Assembly: GCA_009783495.1 (NCBI GenBank)
Contig: WRDJ01000048.1
Span: 1 to 6,126 of the forward strand
Source: Clostridiales bacterium
GTDB taxonomy: Bacteria; Bacillota; Dehalobacteriia; UBA4068
Length of the DNA stretch: 6,126 nucleotides
Reading direction: 5' to 3'
A program made the position numbers and the translations under genes. The notes below the pieces were generated by a model. The model had not been told where the DNA came from and did not search any database. It was given only the letters and a program-made list of their open reading frames with translations. Of the stretch, positions 1 to 4,256 are shown in pieces (within the stretch, counting starts at the first letter, position 1; every line of letters starts with the position of its first letter).

Positions 1-332
1 CTGGCCTTGGCTTCCGCCATAGCAAGGCGAATCTTCCGCGCCGCCTGCGCGAAAGGCTCCGCATCCACGCCGCCGTTATTGATGACCAGCGGTTTTTTTT
101 GCGCGGCGATTATCTTATAAAGCTCGGAACAGGTGCGCGGCCAATCGCACCCCGCCGCGGGGGTGACGCAAACGGCTTCGGCGGCGATCTCCACTTCGGC
201 AACGCCTGCCAGCGCCGCGATTTTGGCCGGAAGGGAACGCGCGCCAGCATATTGCCAGACGAGGAAAAAGACGGCGGCAAAAAAAACGGCCGCTCCCGCC
301 ACTCTTAACGCTTTTTTCATCTCCGCGCTCAC
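1..332 (-). CDS. Unrecognised exported or membrane-anchored protein, N-terminal part (3' end beyond window)
   Basis: This frame is open from 332 to the left edge, giving 110 complete codons. It is a real gene by its perfect Shine-Dalgarno and extended -10 promoter. From the GTG at 332 the protein begins MSAEMKKALRV, followed by a hydrophobic stretch (about residues 12-29, rich in Ala, Val and Phe). This is either a signal peptide with an AGA site near 29-31 or a membrane anchor. The rest should lie outside the cytoplasm and includes three cysteines (55, 62, 68), a CDWPRTCSELYK stretch and LVINNGGVDAEPF. I do not recognise a family and assign no function. It has its own promoter and so is probably not part of the rimO transcript. 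An alternative start is the ATG at 320, which is poorly spaced from the ribosome site. The first 110 codons contain two 8-base homopolymers (279-286 and 93-100). Confidence 0.8.
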   Translation of the reverse strand, partial: MSAEMKKALRVAGAAVFFAAVFFLVWQYAGARSLPAKIAALAGVAEVEIAAEAVCVTPAAGCDWPRTCSELYKIIAAQKKPLVINNGGVDAEPFAQAARKIRLAMAEAKA

Positions 333-340
333 CGCCAACC

Positions 341-348
341 CCTCCTTA
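341..348 (-). promoter_or_regulatory. Ribosome binding site deciding the start of the leftmost gene
   Basis: TAAGGAGG (348-341) is a full Shine-Dalgarno. It sits 8 bases before the GTG at 332 but 20 bases before the in-frame ATG at 320, so the GTG is the better start. Confidence 0.75.
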
Positions 349-382
349 ATTCTTCATGCAGGTTCGCCTTGATTCCACAGAG

Positions 383-391
383 ATTATAACA
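383..391 (-). promoter_or_regulatory. Extended -10 promoter for the leftmost gene
   Basis: The minus strand reads TGTTATAAT (391-383), a perfect extended -10 element. No good -35 hexamer is seen 16 to 18 bases upstream, which is typical for extended -10 promoters. Expected transcription start is near 376, giving a leader of about 44 bases before the GTG at 332. The TG of the element directly abuts the T-tract of the hairpin at 391-408. Confidence 0.65.
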
Positions 392-408
392 AAAAAAGCC
401 CGGCTTTT
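391..408 (-). terminator. Short hairpin with T-tract, possible rimO terminator
   Basis: On the minus strand AAAAGC (408-403) pairs with GCTTTT (399-394) around a 3-base CGG loop, and the T run continues to 391. Only two G-C pairs close the stem, so it is weak. The complementary A-run on the other side means that it could also work on the plus strand. It is the only terminator-shaped element between rimO and the leftmost gene. It lies more than 130 bases past the rimO stop. Confidence 0.45.
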
Positions 409-512
409 CCTTATGAAATGCCTGGCAATTCGCTTGACCGAACAGGTTTTTTATATTTATGCAGGGATATGACGAGGAAATTTCTTATACCAATTATTGC
501 ATTTTTATGAAT

Positions 513-545
513 ATGAGGGGTGGGGGGGCGGGTCGCATCCCTCAT
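513..545. repeat. Inverted repeat bracketing a G-run at the end of rimO
   Basis: ATGAGGG (513-519) and CCCTCAT (539-545) are perfect 7-base inverted repeats. The right arm includes the rimO stop codon (542-544). The 19-base interior is very G-rich on the plus strand: with the adjoining bases it contains GGGG, a run of seven G and GGG separated by single bases. This satisfies the four-run G-quadruplex pattern on the template strand of rimO. No T-tract follows on the minus strand, so it is not a standard intrinsic terminator, though it could slow RNA polymerase. Confidence 0.6.
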
Positions 546-1846
546 GTCTTCTCGCCATAGAGGTCATAGACGCCGGCGGAAGTGACGCGCACCTTAACGA
601 AGGAGCCAGTTTCCACCTGCTCCCCGCCGCTGAAATAAACCAGGCCGTCCACCTCCGGCGCGTGAAAGGCGCTGCGCCCGAAATACAGGCCGTCCTCTCC
701 CCCGCCCTCCACCAGGACGTCAAGCTCGCGGCGGATGAACCCGCGCATTTTCTCCGCCGAGAGCCCGGCCAGAAGCGACATGGTCTTGTGCAGGCGCACG
801 TCTTTGGTTTTTTGCGCCACCTGCGCGGGCAGGCGGGCGGCGGCGGTGCCGTCCTCCTTGCTGTAAGCGAAAACGCCCACCCAGTCGAAACGCGCCTCGC
901 TTAAAAAACCGAGCAGGTTTTGCCAGGCCGTGCGGGTCTCGCCGGGGAAACCGACCATCACGGTGGTGCGCAGGGCGGCGTCCGGCAGATATTCGCGGAT
1001 GAGCGCGATTTTTTCCAGCAGAGATTGCCGCGTATCTGACCGGTTCATGGCGGCGAGAACGCCGTCGTCGGCATGCTGCAGGGGCAGGTCGAGATAATGA
1101 CAGATATTTTCGTGTTCGGCCATCACGCGCAAAAGCTCCGGCCCGATCAGCCGCGGGTAGCTATACATCAGGCGAATCCAAACAAAGGGCAGGGCGGCCA
1201 GCTCACGCAGAAGCTGCGGCAGTACGAACTCGCCGTAGAGATCAAAGCCATAGCCGGTGGTATCCTGCGCCACCAAAATCAGCTCCTTGACCCCTTTTTG
1301 CGCCAAAAGCCGCGCCTCAGCCAGAATATCCGGCATGGGGCGGCTTTGATAGACCCCGCGCAACTGCGGGATCAGGCAATAGGAGCAGCGGTTGTTGCAG
1401 CCGTCGGCGATTTTCAGATAGGCCGTATAAGGCGGCGTGGATAATATGCGCAAGAGGTGAATGTCCCCGCAGGGGGCGGGCGGGCCTTCGCCAAGACCCA
1501 GTTTTTCGCGGATGAGCGGCACGACCTCCCTGATTTGCCCCGGGCCCAGCGCGGCGTCAATTTCCGGCATGGCGGAAAGCATTTCCGCGGCATATTTTTG
1601 CGGCATGCAGCCTGCCGCCAGCAAAAGGCGGCAGCGGCCCTCTTGCTTATAGGCGGCCAGGCGCAAAATGGCGGCGATGGATTCCTCCTTGGCCGAGCGG
1701 ATGAAACCGCAGGTGTTGACGATGATGACTTCCGCCGCGGCGGCCTCATCCGTGAGGGTGAAGCCGCATGCCCGCAAAAGCCCGCTCATGGCCTCGCCGT
1801 CCACCAGGTTTTTCACGCAACCCAGACTATAAAGATATACATTCAT
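542..1846 (-). CDS. rimO: Ribosomal protein S12 (aspartate) methylthiotransferase RimO
   Basis: This radical-SAM enzyme adds a methylthio group to a conserved aspartate of ribosomal protein S12, using two 4Fe-4S clusters. The 434-residue product has the normal family length and order. The N-terminal UPF0004 domain carries the three auxiliary-cluster cysteines: C10 in SLGCVKN, C46 in NTCGF and C80 in AGCMPQKY. The radical-SAM domain has C150, C154 and C157 in DGCNNRCSYC, then VAQDTTGYG, YLDLPLQHA and VMVGFPGET. A C-terminal TRAM domain (about 371-434) contains GRSAFHAPEVDG. The LGCxKNxVDxE opening and the APEVDG segment favour RimO over MiaB or MtaB. The usual VDSE appears as VDGE, a small variation. 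The gene lies 114 bases after the rodZ-like gene; rimO next to ftsK and a RodZ-type gene is a familiar Bacillota neighbourhood. The start ATG at 1846 is supported by GAGGAG. Confidence 0.96.
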   Translation of the reverse strand: MNVYLYSLGCVKNLVDGEAMSGLLRACGFTLTDEAAAAEVIIVNTCGFIRSAKEESIAAILRLAAYKQEGRCRLLLAAGCMPQKYAAEMLSAMPEIDAALGPGQIREVVPLIREKLGLGEGPPAPCGDIHLLRILSTPPYTAYLKIADGCNNRCSYCLIPQLRGVYQSRPMPDILAEARLLAQKGVKELILVAQDTTGYGFDLYGEFVLPQLLRELAALPFVWIRLMYSYPRLIGPELLRVMAEHENICHYLDLPLQHADDGVLAAMNRSDTRQSLLEKIALIREYLPDAALRTTVMVGFPGETRTAWQNLLGFLSEARFDWVGVFAYSKEDGTAAARLPAQVAQKTKDVRLHKTMSLLAGLSAEKMRGFIRRELDVLVEGGGEDGLYFGRSAFHAPEVDGLVYFSGGEQVETGSFVKVRVTSAGVYDLYGEKT

Positions 1847-1852
1847 TTTCTT

Positions 1853-1858
1853 CTCCTC
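1853..1858 (-). promoter_or_regulatory. Ribosome binding site of rimO
   Basis: GAGGAG ends 6 bases before the ATG at 1846, an ideal distance. It rejects the in-frame GTG at 1867, which lies upstream of this site and would add seven residues (MFIEEKK) ahead of the conserved MNVYLYSLGC beginning. Confidence 0.8.
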
Positions 1859-1870
1859 AATAAACACAAC

Positions 1871-1918
1871 TCCGCCGTCCCTCCCCGCAATCTTTGTCGC
1901 GCGGTGAAGGACGGCGGA
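1871..1918 (-). other. Long GC-rich stem-loop in the rodZ-like/rimO gap
   Basis: The arms 1901-1918 and 1871-1888 pair over 18 positions with one A-G mismatch and one G-U wobble, around a 12-base loop (1889-1900). The outer ten pairs (TCCGCCGTCC/GGACGGCGGA) are perfect. In the minus-strand transcript it ends about 13 bases before the rimO Shine-Dalgarno. The downstream bases are only moderately T-rich (TTGTGTTTATT), so it is not a clean intrinsic terminator. It may be a leaky terminator or attenuator, an mRNA-stabilising 5' hairpin, or a processing site. Confidence 0.7.
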
Positions 1919-1933
1919 ACCTTAGAAACTTCT

Positions 1934-1964
1934 TTTATACAACCGTTTTATGACCCATTGTCAG
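1934..1964 (-). promoter_or_regulatory. Possible rimO promoter (weak)
   Basis: CTGACA (1964-1959) and TATAAA (1939-1934) each match the sigma-70-type consensus at five of six bases, but they are 19 bases apart, longer than the preferred 17. The -35 element overlaps the stop codon of the rodZ-like gene. Transcription would start near 1927, putting the stem-loop at 1871-1918 at the 5' end of the rimO mRNA. rimO could equally be read from the upstream operon. Confidence 0.3.
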
Positions 1965-3223
1965 GGCGAAACATAATCGGGGTGCAACTCAAATTCCGGG
2001 TCGCCTGTCAGCGGATCCCTCGGGTCGTTGATATGCTCATTGTTAATGGTGTCACCATTCTCATCCTTCTCATTCGGGACGCCTCTTGAGATGCGCACTT
2101 CACCGTCCACAAGATAGAAGAAAAAGATGTCGGGAAGGGTGTCGTTGGTGAAGGTTTGCAACTCACCATTCACCCATACCTGCACCCTGGTGGCGTCGGC
2201 AAAGGTGACCCTGATCATTTTGGCGGCTTCATATGTCACTTCATCGCCTGCCTTCATTCCATCAGGCGCTCCGGGAACAAGGGTGCTGGCAGAGCCGTCC
2301 AAACGCACGGTCGTCCAGACAGCGGCTTTGGCGAGGATCCTGATCTCCAAAGCGCCGTAAGTGGGGGTTGTGAGCGTCCAGCGCGCAAAAAGCGTTCCAT
2401 AGTCGCTGGCCGTCGTGCCCGACGTGACGAGAGAACCGCCGCTGGCCGAGGTGTACCAGCCCACAAATTCATAGTCCTCGCGCACCGGCGTGGGCAACTC
2501 GAGGGGCAACCCGGCCCCGACCTGCAGCGAGAGCGGGGTCACTTCGCCCTCCATGGGATTAAAGCTGATGGTATAGACGATGCGCGTCCATTGCGCGTAA
2601 AATTTTACATCCGTCTCGATCTTCACGTCCACTCCGGCCAATCCGACCAGTTCGCCGCCGCTGGCCGCGGTGAACCAGCCGTCGAAGGTGTAATTCTGGC
2701 GCGAGGGCGTGGGCAGTTTGATGGTTTCACCGGCCTCCACTTCCTGCGAGCCGGGGCTGACGGAGCCGCTCCCGGCGTCGAAGGTGACGGTGCACATGAC
2801 GGGATCGGATTCCCGCCCGTTAAGCACCAAGATGGTTATGCCTCCCCCCACCAAAAGGAGGAAAATCAACAGCGTAACGATGATCCCCTTCAAGGGACGC
2901 TGGCTGTTTCCCCAAAATTCTCTTTTCGCATCTTTCCCGTCCCCGGGCGGTTCGCCTTCGCGTTTTTTCTGACGCTGGACGGCCTCCGGATCGGGGTAGG
3001 TATGCTTGAAGATATTGACCAGGGCCTTGGCGTCGAGGCCGAGGAAATTGGCATAGGAAGTGAGAAAGCCGATGATATAGGCCCGGCCCGGCAAGACGCC
3101 ATAGTTGTCCTCCTCGATGGCCTTGATATATTTGGCGGGAATTTTCGTCGCGCGCTCCACATCGGCAATGGAAGCGCCTTTTTCCAGGCGGGAATTCAGC
3201 AGGTATTCGCCAATTTGGGACAT
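1961..3223 (-). CDS. RodZ-like HTH membrane protein with two InlB_B repeats and DUF4115-like domain
   Basis: This is a 420-residue type II membrane protein. Residues 1-75 match the RodZ/HTH_25 cytoplasmic helix-turn-helix (IGEYLLNSRLEKG, ATKIPAKYIKAIEED, LPGRAYIIGFLTSYANFLGLD). A charged linker follows, then one membrane helix (about 113-135). Outside the membrane come two InlB_B/Listeria-Bacteroides-type repeats (about 144-212 and 217-282). Each has the family pattern of a VTFDAG- or ISFNPM-like opening strand, an LPTP turn, DGWF/VGWY plus ASGG, and a closing FYAQW/LFARW. Residues about 291-358 resemble DUF4115, the usual RodZ C-terminal domain (LEIRILAKAAVWTTVRLDG, VQVWVNG). An acidic, probably disordered tail ends the protein. 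RodZ binds MreB and helps to organise wall elongation; that role is inferred here. The ATG at 3223 has AAAGGTG 7 bases upstream, whereas the longer frame from 3286 runs inside mnmH. The gene starts 13 bases after mnmH, so it is probably in the same operon. RodZ homology is strong; the repeat insertion is unusual. Confidence 0.9.
   Translation of the reverse strand: MSQIGEYLLNSRLEKGASIADVERATKIPAKYIKAIEEDNYGVLPGRAYIIGFLTSYANFLGLDAKALVNIFKHTYPDPEAVQRQKKREGEPPGDGKDAKREFWGNSQRPLKGIIVTLLIFLLLVGGGITILVLNGRESDPVMCTVTFDAGSGSVSPGSQEVEAGETIKLPTPSRQNYTFDGWFTAASGGELVGLAGVDVKIETDVKFYAQWTRIVYTISFNPMEGEVTPLSLQVGAGLPLELPTPVREDYEFVGWYTSASGGSLVTSGTTASDYGTLFARWTLTTPTYGALEIRILAKAAVWTTVRLDGSASTLVPGAPDGMKAGDEVTYEAAKMIRVTFADATRVQVWVNGELQTFTNDTLPDIFFFYLVDGEVRISRGVPNEKDENGDTINNEHINDPRDPLTGDPEFELHPDYVSP
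2378..2575 (-). repeat. InlB_B-type protein repeat 2 (RodZ-like protein residues about 217-282)
   Basis: This is the second tandem unit, with the same order of motifs as the first: YTISFNPMEG, LPTP, YEFVGWYTSASGGSLV, and closing LFARW. It lies directly before the DUF4115-like segment. The conserved aromatic and glycine positions are kept, while the codons differ widely from unit 1, so both copies appear to be under protein-level selection rather than recently copied. Confidence 0.85.
2588..2794 (-). repeat. InlB_B-type protein repeat 1 (RodZ-like protein residues about 144-212)
   Basis: This is the first of two tandem repeat units encoded with a period of about 219 bases. The translation shows the InlB B-repeat (Flg_new, Listeria-Bacteroides) signature: VTFDAGSGSVSPGSQ, an LPTP turn, YTFDGWFTAASGGELV, and closing KFYAQW. 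At DNA level it shares a 13-base identity (2655-2667) with the second unit (2436-2448), offset by 219 bases. The rest has diverged, so this is an old duplication. Such repeats form a small beta-grasp-like fold in surface proteins. Confidence 0.85.
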
Positions 3224-3230
3224 TTTACCA

Positions 3231-3237
3231 CACCTTT
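3231..3237 (-). promoter_or_regulatory. Ribosome binding site of the rodZ-like gene
   Basis: AAAGGTG lies 7 bases before the ATG at 3223, and its first base overlaps the mnmH TGA stop (3237-3239). It decides the start in favour of 3223 over the upstream in-frame codon at 3286, and suggests that ribosomes finishing mnmH can help initiation here. Confidence 0.75.
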
Positions 3238-4256
3238 CAGCTAAGATATTCGAATATTTCCCGCGCAACTTGCCGCGTCCCGTCATGCTTCAGGCAGAAA
3301 TCAAAATCTTGCGAAGCGCGGGAAGGGTATTTATAGAGCGGGTCATAATACTCTGTCAATAATACTTCTACAACATAGTTGAAATTTCCTGCTTTTATTT
3401 CTTTAATCAACATTTCCACGACATTATTTCCCAGTTTTTCGCGCAGGCGGTTAAGAGCGGCGAGGATTTCTTCTTTTCTCTCTTCCGGCCGGTAATCCTC
3501 CAGCACCCTTGCCACCCGGCCCGCCATCCCGTCATAGACCAGGATGTGGCGGCCGTTTTGCATGGCCTGGTGCAAGGCCGGCGGCAAAAGCAATCTGCCG
3601 ATGCGCTTGCTTTCACATTCCACGACCAGGGGTTTTTGCCTGTCGAAGCGGCGCATGGCCTGCCAGAGCGCGCTTTCAAAACTTTTCTGCGCGGGCTGGG
3701 CGGGCAGGCCCACCCCGCCGAAAACCGAGCCGCGGTTGCCGGCCAGACCTTCCAGGTCAAGCGTCTGCGCCCCTGGTATGAGCGCCAATTCCGCCAAGAT
3801 GCGGGTTTTGCCCACCCCGGTCAGGCCGTGCAGCACCGCCACGGGAAAAGGGCAGGGCTGTTGGAAAAACGCGTTGACCTCGCGCCGGAATTCTTTATAG
3901 CCGCCCAGCAAGCGATGACAGGGAATGTTCATCAGCTCCGCCACCGCCTGTACGCTTTTAGAGCGCAGGCCGCCGCGCCAGCAATAGATCACCGGATCGC
4001 CCTCTGCGGAGAGCCGCCTCAATTCCTGCATCAGGGCGGGCAGCTTGGGCGTGATCAGGCGCAGGCCCAAGGAACGCGCTTCCTCCGGGTCGGCTTGTTT
4101 ATAGACGGTCCCCGTTTCCGCCCTTTCGCCGTCGTCAAGAACGGGCAGGTTGAACGCGCCGGGAATACGGTCTTCCGCAAATTCCGCCGGGGAGCGCACA
4201 TCCACGAACAAGGGGCGCGGCAATTCCAGGGCCTGTTTCAGCGTGAGGTCGCTCAC
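3237..4256 (-). CDS. mnmH: tRNA 2-selenouridine synthase (MnmH/SelU)
   Basis: The enzyme replaces sulfur with selenium at the 2-thiouridine wobble base of tRNAs for Lys, Glu and Gln, using selenophosphate, probably through a geranylated intermediate. The 339-residue product has the full family layout. The N-terminal rhodanese domain (about 5-125) carries the active-site loop YCWRGGLRS, with the catalytic Cys at 92. A P-loop domain follows with GLTGVGKT (144-151), then [10 protein letters not shown] (211-220) and a helical C-terminus. The GTG start at 4256 was chosen because it gives the GTGA overlap with the ftsK stop, begins the rhodanese domain (SDLTLKQAL), and yields the usual family length. 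The in-frame codon at 4355 would add 33 residues lying wholly inside ftsK. The Shine-Dalgarno is weak (GGGG about 10 bases upstream), which fits translational coupling. Presence of this gene implies that the organism makes selenophosphate (selD elsewhere). All key motifs are intact. Confidence 0.95.
   Translation of the reverse strand: MSDLTLKQALELPRPLFVDVRSPAEFAEDRIPGAFNLPVLDDGERAETGTVYKQADPEEARSLGLRLITPKLPALMQELRRLSAEGDPVIYCWRGGLRSKSVQAVAELMNIPCHRLLGGYKEFRREVNAFFQQPCPFPVAVLHGLTGVGKTRILAELALIPGAQTLDLEGLAGNRGSVFGGVGLPAQPAQKSFESALWQAMRRFDRQKPLVVECESKRIGRLLLPPALHQAMQNGRHILVYDGMAGRVARVLEDYRPEERKEEILAALNRLREKLGNNVVEMLIKEIKAGNFNYVVEVLLTEYYDPLYKYPSRASQDFDFCLKHDGTRQVAREIFEYLS

Larger units (their letters stand above)
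349..541. other. Intergenic region between rimO and the leftmost gene
   Basis: This stretch of about 190 bases is A+T-rich except for the G-run near 517-532. It holds the inverted repeat, the short terminator-like hairpin and the extended -10 element described separately. I see no small gene with a ribosome site and no RNA gene in it. Confidence 0.6.

Noticed and set aside
421..452. Plus-strand bulged stem (CCTG/CAGG with TTCG/CGAA) followed by six T
   Set aside because: It looks terminator-like only on the plus strand, where there is no gene to end, and the stem is short and bulged.
1457..2089. Plus-strand open frame across the rimO/rodZ-like gap
   Set aside because: Most of it is antisense to rimO and it runs through the intergenic hairpin; no ribosome site or motif was seen.
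2156..3244. Long plus-strand open frame (362 codons) opposite the rodZ-like gene
   Set aside because: It is antisense to a gene with clear domains, has no ribosome site, and its translation shows no recognisable motif. GC-rich antisense frames are commonly open.
3224..3286. N-terminal extension of the RodZ-like protein by 21 residues
   Set aside because: It lies inside mnmH and lacks a ribosome site, whereas AAAGGTG is well placed before 3223.
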